DNA of 64,000 nt from Nocardioides sp. InS609-2 (lineage in GTDB: Bacteria > Actinomycetota > Actinomycetes > Propionibacteriales > Nocardioidaceae), in NCBI RefSeq assembly GCF_023208195.1, contig NZ_CP060034.1, positions 1,364,001 to 1,428,000 of the forward strand. The letters run 5' to 3'. Both the position numbers and the translations under genes were made by a program. Below are positions 7,953-15,875 of this stretch, piece after piece. Each line of letters opens with the position of its first letter. The first letter of the stretch is position 1. Under the pieces are notes generated by a model, which searched no databases, was not told where the DNA came from, and saw only the letters and a list, made by a program, of their open reading frames with translations.

Positions 7953-8996
7953 GGCTCTTCACAGATGAGGGTGTGGGCCCGCGGTGGCGGTGTCGGCGCG
8001 TCGTTGACCGGGTAGGTGTCGAGGCCTCCCGAGGATGAAGGCTCCTACACGCTCATCTGGAAGACCTCGACATGCCCGACGCTACCGTCGCGGCGAGCCC
8101 TGATGCTGGGTTCGCACGCGCAGATCTGACCACCTTCTGCCGTCTCGATGAGTTTGGACTCGAGGTGACCGGCCAACGCCTCGAGCCCGAGCGGGCCGTG
8201 CTCGCCTGCCGGGTCCTCGAGCCGGACCAGTGGTGCCGTCGGTGCGGCTGCGAGGGCGCTGTGCGTGACACCGTGATCAGACGCCTTGCCCACGAGCCGC
8301 TCGGGTGGCGACCCACGACGCTGGTGGTCACCATCCGTCGCTACCGGTGCCGCGAGTGTGCGCATGTGTGGCGCCAAGACACCACCCAGGCTGCCGAGCC
8401 GCGGGCGAAGCTGTCGCGACGCGGTCTGCGCTGGGCGCTGGAAGGGTGTCGTCGTGCAGCACCTCACCGTCGACACCGTGTCGCCAAGGTCTCGGTGTCG
8501 CATGGAACACCGCCAACGACGCGGTCCTGGCCGAAGGGCGCCGTGTTCTCATCGACGACGAGGCTCGGTTCGACGGCGTCAGGGTGCTGGGCGTCGATGA
8601 GCACGTGTGGCGCCACACGCGCCGCGGGGACAAGTACGTCTGTGAGTCTCTGAGTGGCTGGTCCGGGACCGGCTGGTGAGAATGGCTCCGGCCCTCCATC
8701 GGACGTGACTCGAAGTACGTGTGGCCCCTGAACCGGGTGCCTTCACTGTGATCTGTGCGCCTGATGGGGTGACCGGCGCCGTTCTCGGCCCACCTCGGTG
8801 ACTTGATCAGAAGGCTGTCCGCCCCCGTCGAATTCGGGATCGTGACTCATCACGGACCTGCGCCCCGGCACATCCAACGGACCGACCGAGGGCCATCAAC
8901 GCGGCCGACTCGAACACCTCCGCGGCTCCGCCCTCGGGTTCCGCAACCTCACCAACTACATCGCCAGATCACTACTGGAGAGCGGAGGGTGACTGG
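7953..8996 (+). mobile_element. Damaged ISL3-family insertion sequence, copy B (right end lost)
   Basis: The left terminal repeat GGCTCTTCACAGATGAGGGT (7953-7972) matches that of copy A at most positions. The first 250 bases differ clearly from copy A, but 8204-8976 is identical to 2989-3762 of copy A except for one missing base near 8821. Unlike copy A, no right terminal repeat follows the transposase end; the sequence turns into unrelated DNA at about 8996. Both copies face the same way and bracket the secreted-protein/ABC module. Confidence 0.8.
8072..8994 (+). pseudogene. ISL3-family transposase, second damaged copy
   Basis: An ATG start at 8072 opens a frame with the family zinc region (WCRRCGC, RYRCRECAHVW), followed by the same two frameshifts and the same loss of the catalytic core as in copy A. 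The C-terminal remnant FRNLTNYIARSLLESGG ends with TGA at about 8994. The first 45 residues differ from copy A, so the two copies began as different ISL3 elements and share a homogenised interior. It is non-functional. Confidence 0.85.
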
Positions 8997-9134
8997 GTCC
9001 CGGTTGGTGTGCCTACGTCGCTTCGTCATGGTCGTGAATCCTCCTGCCCCCATCATCGGGGATCGGACTCTCACAACCGCCGGACCACTACATGGGGATC
9101 AGGTCACGTCTGGCAGAGCCCCCACTTCGGCACG

Positions 9135-9625
9135 TCACCCGAAGGTTTCGATCGAGACGGTAGACTCGCGCATTCGCGCAGGCTCGCCACGTCGGAGCGG
9201 AATCGGGCCGCGTCGGAACCCGTCACTCGCTCGGGAAGGCCGTCCGCCCGGAGGCGGTTGGGCTTCCACGTCGCGCGGTCTGACAGTCGCGCGGTCAGCT
9301 CGGCTGTCAGGCACCTCCACGTCGATTGTCAGCACCCCGGTGGCCGCTCTTTCCGGGGCTGATTCCGATATCAGACGTAGTTCCCGAGGCCGTAGGCAAC
9401 GTTACCCGAACCAAGACGCCCGTCACCCTGCAAGAGGTGAGCGTGGCTGCCGACAAATGATGTCCGCGCCTGCCCCGACGAGGCGTGCCGCAAGCGAGCG
9501 TTGGCCGTCGGAGGGGCACCGTTGGCCCTGGATGCCCCAGTGCATGTAGACCACGACCACGACGGCCCGGCCAGCATCGTGTGTGCGGCGTGGCGCCTTG
9601 CTAGCAGCCCTGGCGTCCGTCAGGT
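9135..9625 (-). pseudogene. CapA-type metallophosphatase relic
   Basis: Reading the minus strand across three frames gives VVVVVYMHWGIQ, LVGAGADII, then VGSHAHLLQGDGRLG and VAYGLGNYV, then GVLTIDVEV. This order matches the C-terminal half of CapA-family proteins (poly-gamma-glutamate synthesis type), which carry the GADxxxGSHxHxLQG metal-site block and end in a YxLGNFV strand. Frameshifts occur near 9460 and 9370. The N-terminal half is absent. It lies between ISL3 copy B and the IS630 element and is clearly decayed. Confidence 0.65.
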
Positions 9626-9756
9626 TCTCCTTGTCACTTGTCAACTATTCCCTGACAATCTATCGAAGGAGCCCCGGTGCCGCGATTCAAGTACGTCATC
9701 GCTCGAACCATCCAACGCCTCAATGGTCGGGGTACCCCGGCTAGCTACTACTGGAT

Positions 9757-10854
9757 CTAGTGGTCCGGATTTGAAGTCTTCATCCGGTTGGCTTTGGTGA
9801 GGATCTCGTCGGCGGTCCTGGTCCAGACGAAGGGGTGGGAGCGTTCGTTCCAGCAGTCGATGTAGGTGCGGATCTTGGTGTTGAGGTCCTTGACCGAGGT
9901 GAACACGCCGCGGCGGATGGCTTGGCGTTCGATGAGGGAGAACCAGACCTCGACGAGGTTCATCCAGGAGGCGTGGGTCGGGGTGAAGTGGATCTTGAAG
10001 CGCGGGTTCTCGATGAGCCAGTTCTTCACGTTGGTGTGTTTGTGGGCGGCGTAGTTGTCCATCACCAGGTGCAGATCGACGGGCTGGCCGGTCTCGTCGA
10101 CGACGTCGCGGTAGGCGCGTTCGACCTGCTTGAGGAACGCGAGGAACTCTTGGTTGCGGTGCCGCGGCTTGAGAGCGGCGGTGACCTTCCCGGTGGCGAT
10201 CTCCAGCGCGGCGAACAAGGTGGTGGTGCCGTGGCGGACGTAGTCGTGAGAGCGGCGTTCGACGAGCCCGGGTTGCATCGGAAGGACCGGCATGGTGCGG
10301 TCCAGTGCCTGGATCTGGGACTTCTCGTCCACGCACAGCACGATCGCGTTCTCTGGCGGGTTCAGGTACAGCCCGACGATGTCGATGACCTTGGCCTCGA
10401 GTTCGGGATCGGTGGAGAACCGGAACGACTCCGAGCGCCACGGCTTGACCCCGTAGGAACGCCAAGCCTCCGCGACGGTGTAGGCGCTGACCTTCAACCG
10501 AGCCGCCAACAGCCGCGTGGACCAGTGCGTCACGCCGAGCTTCTTCGGCGGGGGCTTCAGTGTCTCGGCCACGATTTTGCGATGGTCGATCGTGCGCGGA
10601 CGGCCCGGACGCTGCCGGTCGAGGAGCCCGGCCATGCCCTTGCCCTGGTAGCGGCCCCGCCACTGCAGCACCTTCTGACGGCCGCACCCGACGAGCTCGC
10701 AGATCTGGTCGTTCGGCACCCCGTCGGCTGCCAGCAACACGATCCGAGCCCGTTGAGCCGCACCAGCCGAGACCGTCGAGGAGCGAGTCAGTCGCTCGAG
10801 CTTGTCCCGGTCACCATCACGCAGCACCAGGGCCGGAGCAGGTCGATTCGCCAT
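9757..10854 (-). CDS. IS630-family DDE transposase
   Basis: This 365-residue transposase has an N-terminal helix-turn-helix region followed by a GRPRT linker (about residues 84-88) and a complete catalytic domain: LCVDEKSQ (Asp 176), VMDNYAAHK (Asp 266) and SWMNLVEVWF (Glu 302). The spacing of about 35 residues between the last two acids is that of the IS630/Tc1-mariner group. The length is normal and the reading frame unbroken, so it should be active. It is transcribed away from the P450 gene. Confidence 0.95.
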   Translation of the reverse strand: MANRPAPALVLRDGDRDKLERLTRSSTVSAGAAQRARIVLLAADGVPNDQICELVGCGRQKVLQWRGRYQGKGMAGLLDRQRPGRPRTIDHRKIVAETLKPPPKKLGVTHWSTRLLAARLKVSAYTVAEAWRSYGVKPWRSESFRFSTDPELEAKVIDIVGLYLNPPENAIVLCVDEKSQIQALDRTMPVLPMQPGLVERRSHDYVRHGTTTLFAALEIATGKVTAALKPRHRNQEFLAFLKQVERAYRDVVDETGQPVDLHLVMDNYAAHKHTNVKNWLIENPRFKIHFTPTHASWMNLVEVWFSLIERQAIRRGVFTSVKDLNTKIRTYIDCWNERSHPFVWTRTADEILTKANRMKTSNPDH

Positions 10855-10909
10855 GCGCCCATGATTTCACTTCATCAACCCGATGACTATTTCCCACGCG
10901 GACCACTAG
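9757..10909 (-). mobile_element. IS630-family insertion sequence, apparently intact
   Basis: The outermost 11 bases CTAGTGGTCCG at 9757-9767 recur inverted at 10899-10909, and similarity decays inward, as expected for imperfect terminal repeats. IS630/Tc1 elements duplicate a TA dinucleotide, and TA is present at both borders. The transposase stop codon lies inside the left repeat. The element sits directly upstream of the cytochrome P450 gene, about 34 bases from its start codon. Confidence 0.85.
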
Positions 10910-10942
10910 ACAGGCAGACGACTGCTCCGACCACCTGCGCCT

Positions 10943-12706
10943 ATGCGTCAACGCCGGTCTTCCAAGACAGCTCGGCCAACTCGTCGACCTCCCGGTCCTG
11001 CAGGTAGGTGGTTGGTCGGCAACCTGCAGGACTATGAGGACGATCGTCTTGGGTTCCTAACGGAACTGCGCCGCGCGTACGGACCTTTGGTCTCGTTTGA
11101 CTCACGCACCACAGTGGTGAACGACTTCGACTTGGCGGACGTAGTCCTGCGAGATGCTTCCAAGAATTTCGAGATCAATCAGAACTTCCTTGGGCAACGT
11201 CTGTCTTCGGCTGAGGTCGCCCGGGTTCTGGACATTCGTCCACTACTGAATCCTGGTTTGCGGCCGGCGGCAGTGACCCCATTGCAGAGTGCGACCAGGG
11301 CGCTGACAATCGAGCGTTTTAGCCGCTCGTGCCACAGACAGCCCATCGACCCTTTGGGGCCAGCCGAGGAAGTCGTCTCAAGTGTTGTGACATCCCACTA
11401 CTTCGGAGATGAAGGGCAGGCGCTCGTTCCTCGGATCGCCGCGCTTCTCGACGCATTGGAGGTCGTTATCGGCAACGTGTTCGCGCTGCCCGCTGCTTGG
11501 CGCTCGCCGGCACAACGACGCATCGAAGCCCTGTATCTCCCGCTCCATCGTGAGGTGTGCGCTCTGCTGCAGCGACGACGAGACGATGGTGGAACTGACT
11601 TGGCCTCCCTGGTTATGAGCAGGGCGGCTCGCGCGCACAGTGTGAGCAGGCTTGCGGACCTACTAATCGGCTCGCTGCTCGCGGCACAGCGGGTTCCAGT
11701 CGCGGCGGCCGGCTGGGTACTCATGCTCGTGGCCGACCATCCGAGTCTCCACTTGCGGCTTCGGACCGAGGCGGCATCGTTCGATCAGGACCAGCTCTGT
11801 GACGCTGGGAAACCGATCACAGGCTATCCACTTGCTTTAGCGACGGTGATGGAAGCGCTTCGCCTCTATCCACCGACATGGCTACTTGCCCGCACTGCGA
11901 CCCAAGAGGTCGAGTTGGGCAGCTACCGGTTCTCGCCCGGTCACACCTTCTTGGTGAGCCCCTACGTCCTGCATCGCGACAACAAGGTCTTTGATCGCGC
12001 TGAGGCATTCGAGCCAGAGCGATGGCTGAGTTCCGCCGTGCCACCGAGCGCGTATCTTGCTTTCGGCCGCGGACGACACCGGTGTCCCGGGGCAGACCTG
12101 GCGAACAACTATTTGGTAGCGCTCCTGTTGACTGTCGTTCACCGGCACGAGATTCGACGCGTGGGCTGCGTTCGCCCGGATCCGCGAGTCACGCTACGAC
12201 CCTCCGGTCTGCGCCCGCTGAGATGGTCAACGCCGTGCTGCGTGGAGGCGCCGACGTCTCGGTCGCTGTGCGACTGGACAAGCGTGTCAAAGCCGCCATC
12301 TCTTCGATCGGTGACGATGCCTGGACCCCCATCGAGTACACCGACGCCGTCTTCGACGAAACCACCAGCACGTGGGTCTCGCGCGCCGAGGTCTCCGAGA
12401 TTCCGTTCACCGCGTTCACCTCGAAGAAGACGGCCGAGCAGGTCCCCGGGCGGCTCGTGGTCCGCCGGATCCCGGACCTCAACCCGGGCGCCAAGAATGG
12501 TCAGGACACGCTGTTCGACACCTGGCGCTTCCACGCGTTCTTCACCACCACCCCCATCGGCCAGGCCGACACGGTGTCCGCGGATAGGACCCACCGCGGC
12601 CACGCGATCATCGAACAGGTCCACGCCGACCTCAAGAACTCCGCACTCGCGCACCTGCCCTCCGGCAAGTTCGCCGCCAACGCGGCCTGGCTCGTGCTGG
12701 CCGTGA
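10943..12706 (+). CDS. Cytochrome P450 with a tail read out of an insertion sequence
   Basis: Residues 1 to about 426 form an almost complete P450: proline-rich PPGPAGRWLVGNL near residue 16, the K-helix ExxR in EALRLYPP (Glu 304, Arg 307), FEPERW, and the heme loop FGRGRHRCPG with the ligand Cys 381. The I-helix reads LLAAQRVPVAAAGW and lacks the usual acid-alcohol pair for oxygen activation. The natural end is expected near LRPSGLRPL; from about 12,221 the frame runs about 160 codons through an IS1380-type remnant read out of frame (low complexity, Arg/Ser/Pro rich). The last few P450 residues were therefore replaced. IS630 lies just upstream and may have removed the promoter. Activity is doubtful; the substrate is unknown. 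Confidence 0.75.
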   Translation: MRQRRSSKTARPTRRPPGPAGRWLVGNLQDYEDDRLGFLTELRRAYGPLVSFDSRTTVVNDFDLADVVLRDASKNFEINQNFLGQRLSSAEVARVLDIRPLLNPGLRPAAVTPLQSATRALTIERFSRSCHRQPIDPLGPAEEVVSSVVTSHYFGDEGQALVPRIAALLDALEVVIGNVFALPAAWRSPAQRRIEALYLPLHREVCALLQRRRDDGGTDLASLVMSRAARAHSVSRLADLLIGSLLAAQRVPVAAAGWVLMLVADHPSLHLRLRTEAASFDQDQLCDAGKPITGYPLALATVMEALRLYPPTWLLARTATQEVELGSYRFSPGHTFLVSPYVLHRDNKVFDRAEAFEPERWLSSAVPPSAYLAFGRGRHRCPGADLANNYLVALLLTVVHRHEIRRVGCVRPDPRVTLRPSGLRPLRWSTPCCVEAPTSRSLCDWTSVSKPPSLRSVTMPGPPSSTPTPSSTKPPARGSRAPRSPRFRSPRSPRRRRPSRSPGGSWSAGSRTSTRAPRMVRTRCSTPGASTRSSPPPPSARPTRCPRIGPTAATRSSNRSTPTSRTPHSRTCPPASSPPTRPGSCWP

Positions 12707-13065
12707 TGGCGTTCAACCTCACCCGCGCCGCCGCAACCATCACCGGCCCGGGACTCGCCAAAGCCACCACCGCGACCATCCGCCGCAAGCTGATCGCCGT
12801 GCCCGCCCGGGTCGCCTCCTCGGCACGAAGAGTGACTCTGCACCTCCCGACCGGATGGCCCTGGGAGACCGCCTGGAGCGACCTGTTCACCCGGGCCTGC
12901 GGACCACCACCGGCACCGACGACCTGACCCCCCGCCGACACCGGCACGACGACCAAACCTGGAACGACCTGGCAGCGAGGCCAGACGAACAGCCACGCCC
13001 ACGCACCCAAAGACCACACGTCAGCGACCGCGGACGCTCAACCCCAGCTCATCGGTGGATCGAGG
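12221..13065 (+). mobile_element. IS1380-type element, 3' remnant
   Basis: A transposase C-terminal portion reads from about 12,221 to TGA at 12,927 in one frame: EMVNAVLRGGADVSVAVR, then DADRTHRGHAIIEQVHADLK-like sequence with the late catalytic Glu (IIEQVHADL) and a hydrophobic NAAWLVLAVMAFNLTRAA stretch typical of IS1380 transposases. The N-terminal half and left end are missing. The right end is probably CCTCGATCCACCGATGAG read inward from about 13,065, where a neighbouring gene's stop codon abuts it. The remnant is fused to the P450 3' end. Confidence 0.7.
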
Positions 13066-13446
13066 CTAAGCCGAGGCGCTCTTCCGGGCGCCCCTGTGGG
13101 CAAAACGCTCCCACACTGATTGACGGGAAACGCCCAGTACCTTGCCGATCTCCGCCCAGGAGATTTTTCGCTGGCGCAAAAGGTCGACCCACTCTTGCGC
13201 AAACGCCATGTTCTGATCTGCGGACCTCAAGATGAGAGGAAGCATGGCCAAGAGGTCCGGGTCAGACATGGCGTCCCATGGTGGCGTGGACCTGGCCTCA
13301 ATCGTCTCAGGCGAGCGGTTGTTCTCGTGGAGGTCCTTAACGCACTCGTCACAGATCATCGCCCCCAGACCGCCAGCGAGCTTGGTTTCGGGGCCTCCAG
13401 GTTTGGCGCAGAACGAACACATCTTGCTTGCACGCGTGAAGTCCAC
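13066..13446 (-). CDS. ClpX-type zinc-finger protein with C-terminal helix-turn-helix
   Basis: The product has 126 residues. Near the N-terminus the pattern CSFCAKP...ICDECV (about residues 10-36) is the four-cysteine zinc domain found at the start of ClpX; no AAA domain follows. The C-terminal part has a helix-turn-helix (ISWAEIGKVLGVSRQSVWERF), so it is probably a small DNA-binding regulator. GTG 13446 sits five bases after AGGAGG. The stop TAG directly abuts the presumed right end of the IS1380 remnant, so a few terminal residues may have been lost. Its target is unknown. Confidence 0.75.
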   Translation of the reverse strand: MDFTRASKMCSFCAKPGGPETKLAGGLGAMICDECVKDLHENNRSPETIEARSTPPWDAMSDPDLLAMLPLILRSADQNMAFAQEWVDLLRQRKISWAEIGKVLGVSRQSVWERFAHRGARKSASA

Positions 13447-14092
13447 GCCGCCTCCTGTTGCGATTGAAACCTTCGAGAGCCGTGACCTCGCATGCTACCT
13501 ACATACATGGTCTGCTGTGTCGACAAGGAAGTTCCATGATGAAACTCAGAGCAACACGCGAACTGCTCAATCCGGTTCCTCGGCAGACTCAGGGCCACAG
13601 TGACGGCCGACGCGACACCTTGCGGCTCACGCTGTCGACGGCGCTCGAAATACGCCACGACCTACTCATACCCAGCTAGCGCCCTCCGACTGCAGCGCTT
13701 CGGCGATGCGCACTGGGCACCGGGCACCGGGCACCGGGCACCGGGCACCGGGCACCGGGCACCGGGCACCGGGCACCGGGCATACGCGACGACCTCACAG
13801 CCTCGCCGTCACCATGGTGCGGTGGGCCGTTGCATGGGCTCAGCGAGCTCCCTGCCACGCGCTCGGCCTGTGATTCGTTGAGTCAAGTGTCGGATGCCTG
13901 AACCTTGCGGATGGGAGCGGTGAGCAGGGATCCCCGAGCTACTACTGCGATGAACAATCCTGAACACACCCCTGCATGCTGGGTGTGAACGTATCTACAT
14001 TGTCGACTGACTTCTGGCGGATTCGTAAAGTCTTCCCTGACAAACTGCCCCACAATTGACACGCCACCCTTTACGCGGTCACCATATGGCTC
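13447..14092. other. Gene-free stretch with a 7-bp tandem repeat
   Basis: No convincing gene is seen in these 646 bases. The first part is the upstream region of the zinc-finger gene; the centre holds the tandem array at 13715-13782 listed separately; the right part leads into the Lsr2 gene. Short open frames here have no start signals or recognisable motifs. Confidence 0.6.
13715..13782. repeat. Tandem repeat of GGGCACC, nine units plus a partial one
   Basis: The heptamer GGGCACC repeats nine times without interruption from 13715 to 13777, followed by a partial GGGCA. A 7-base unit permits frame change, but no gene spans it. Such perfect short tandem arrays arise by slippage and can vary in copy number between strains. 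Confidence 0.95.
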
Positions 14093-14416
14093 ATGGCACG
14101 CAAAACGATCACCCAAATCACAGATGACGTCGATGGCTCGAAGGATGCGCAGGAGGTCTTTTTCTCGTTCGACGGAATCGACTACACGATAGATCTCGGC
14201 AAGAAGAACAAGGCCGCTTTCGAGAAGGCAATGGCGACCTATTTGGAAGCTGCAGCGAAGGCCCCGCGGCGCAACCCCAAGAAGGTATCGACCGCCAACG
14301 ACGCCCGCCGAGACCTGTCAGTTATCCGTGAGTGGGCGAAGAACCAGGGACTGAACGTCTCAGACCGGGGCCGGGTGGCGCAGTCGACTATCGACAAGTA
14401 CGAGGCAGCTCACTGA
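14093..14416 (+). CDS. lsr2: Lsr2-family nucleoid-associated protein
   Basis: At 107 residues this matches Lsr2, the actinobacterial xenogeneic silencer that bridges AT-rich DNA. The N-terminal dimerisation part reads FFSFDGIDYTIDLGKKN (about 23-39), and the C-terminal DNA-binding part reads IREWAKNQGLNVSDRGRV, where the RGR corresponds to the AT-hook-like tip. The start is ATG 14093; another ATG eight bases upstream is out of frame. Being in a mobile-element-rich region, it is probably an accessory paralog rather than the main chromosomal copy, which would have to be checked elsewhere in the genome. Confidence 0.9.
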   Translation: MARKTITQITDDVDGSKDAQEVFFSFDGIDYTIDLGKKNKAAFEKAMATYLEAAAKAPRRNPKKVSTANDARRDLSVIREWAKNQGLNVSDRGRVAQSTIDKYEAAH

Positions 14417-14784
14417 GCCAACGGCCGACGGCCGGCCCAACTGACCCAAACGGTGGAACTGTGCGGCACGTAGTGTCAATTGGCACCTGATGTCGATGCA
14501 TGTGTCCTCAGTGAGGCGTGCCATTGCAAGGCCACAGGATCTGACGGTGAGTGCTAGCTGTGATACCCAGGCACGTTGGTCGAGATTGTGTGACGACACG
14601 ATCTGAGGCCGTAGACGGGTGAAGACCTCCCGATGTGGAGTGGAGCTATCTAGGAACCGCTCCACGACAGGAGGTCTTCATGAACCGCCCCGGCGAGTCC
14701 GGAGACTCTGGTGTGTCCCGGGTTCCTTGGAGTCGAGATTCGTTGGATTCTCATGCGACGGTGATGATGCGGTTGCGTTCGAAC
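14417..14784. other. Gene-free stretch with an inverted repeat, possible IS end
   Basis: No gene is supported here. TGAAGACCTCC at about 14621 recurs inverted as GGAGGTCTTCA at about 14671, enclosing about 40 bases. An AGGAGGTCTTCATG configuration resembles the leader of some insertion-sequence transposases, but the following frame does not continue as a transposase. It is probably a relic. Confidence 0.35.
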
Positions 14785-14905
14785 TCGTCGTACCGCACGG
14801 TGCTCGACCCCGGCGCCGACGTGCGCACGGACCTGCCGCGGCACCCCGTCTGGCGCGACGGCGAGCTGGTCGACGAGCCGAGCGACGTGGCGGACCTGCG
14901 GGGCC
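14785..14905 (+). pseudogene. Fragment resembling the YcsI/DUF1445 hydro-lyase family
   Basis: A stretch of about 38 codons reads [18 protein letters not shown] followed by [16 protein letters not shown]. From memory this matches an internal segment of the DUF1445 putative hydro-lyase (D-glutamate-cyclase-like) family, which carries the DxRTDLPRYRV..DGEL block. Both ends of the gene are missing and no start or stop belongs to it. The match is short, so the assignment is tentative. Confidence 0.4.
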
Positions 14906-14965
14906 CGGTACCGGCCCAGCACGGCGAGGTCGGCAAGCGCGCCCGCGACCGCAGCCAGCACCGCC

Positions 14966-15343
14966 TCATCTAGCCGCCGCGACGGCACCCGCTCCCCCAC
15001 TCCCGGTAGCCGGTACACCCTTCCCGGCAGCCGGCTCCACGTCCTTGGCTGCGCGGTCTACCAGGCGCCGCAGCCGGGTCGCCTCTCGCACACTGATCTG
15101 CTCACCACACCACGCGACCGCCTCGCTCAACGACAGCCCCGCGACCTCAGTCATTTCCCACAGCGCGCCTCCAGCACGTCGCTCGGCCTCGGCCACTGCC
15201 GCATCCCGTTCACCGATCGCGGTCATGACCTGTACCGCCAGGTCTTCGATCCCTCGCTCACGCTCAGCCCTCTCCCGGCGCCGCCGCTCGGCCATCCCCC
15301 GCGCCGCCCGGCGCGCCCGTTGCTTGATCGTCTGCTGACTCAT
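14966..15343 (-). CDS. Hypothetical coiled-coil protein, plasmid/ICE type
   Basis: The 125-residue product is highly charged: a basic N-terminus ([18 protein letters not shown]) is followed by a long predicted helix rich in Glu, Arg and Ala, with [19 protein letters not shown] near residue 100 and a low-complexity Gly/Ala tail. Similar small proteins occur on actinobacterial plasmids and integrative elements beside replication genes, but I know no function. The start at 15343 is the only ATG at the N-terminus. The tail looks disturbed: its TAG is followed at once by another ATG, and homology-like sequence appears to continue in a different frame. Confidence 0.55.
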   Translation of the reverse strand: MSQQTIKQRARRAARGMAERRRRERAERERGIEDLAVQVMTAIGERDAAVAEAERRAGGALWEMTEVAGLSLSEAVAWCGEQISVREATRLRRLVDRAAKDVEPAAGKGVPATGSGGAGAVAAAR

Positions 15344-15875
15344 CGGTCATCCCTCACTCGTGTCCCCTGGGCACTCTGACATCACCTAGGACAGTTCTCC
15401 CGGCCCCTGCGATCACAAGCCGCGAGTTCCGCACCGACCCTTCCTTCGTGACCGACCGCAGCGCACCAGACGACTGCCGGCCCGACCCCCTCGCTGCCAA
15501 CCAACCGCGAACCACGTACCCCCATCACGAACGCCAAACCCCAAGTGCCACACACCTCGTCCGGGGAAGGGACGTTTACCGGAGCAGGGGATCCGGCTCT
15601 ATCGGCACCGGGCACACACGCGTGCCCTGGGTCCACTTCAGACCGTCACGATGGGGCCAGCTCAGGTTGACATACTTAGTCCCGGACTACGTGAGGACTT
15701 GGATCCCCTTGGACGACCTCGGATTATATCGAGGAGGTTCCCCGTGGACGGCTCCAACTTTATCGGAACGTCTCGGAACGGTTGCCCGTCATTTCCGATG
15801 ACATTTCGATGACGTGTCGAATCTCGGCACCCCCTGTCCGGCGTCGGACCTTCAGTCAGCGCCTACGGTGGGCAC
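15344..15875. other. Gene-free stretch upstream of the 398-residue unknown gene
   Basis: No gene is supported in this 532-base interval. It contains one good -35-like TTGACA (about 15666) and a TTATAT element near 15724, either of which could belong to a promoter for the gene starting at 15876, but spacing between matched elements is not convincing. Confidence 0.4.

Noticed and set aside
12139..13017. Minus-strand open frame over the IS1380 remnant
   Set aside because: It is antisense to readable transposase sequence and consists of Gly/Arg-rich low-complexity residues without motifs.
13715..13782. Possible CRISPR-like array
   Set aside because: The unit is only 7 bases and directly tandem with no spacers, so it is a simple tandem repeat.
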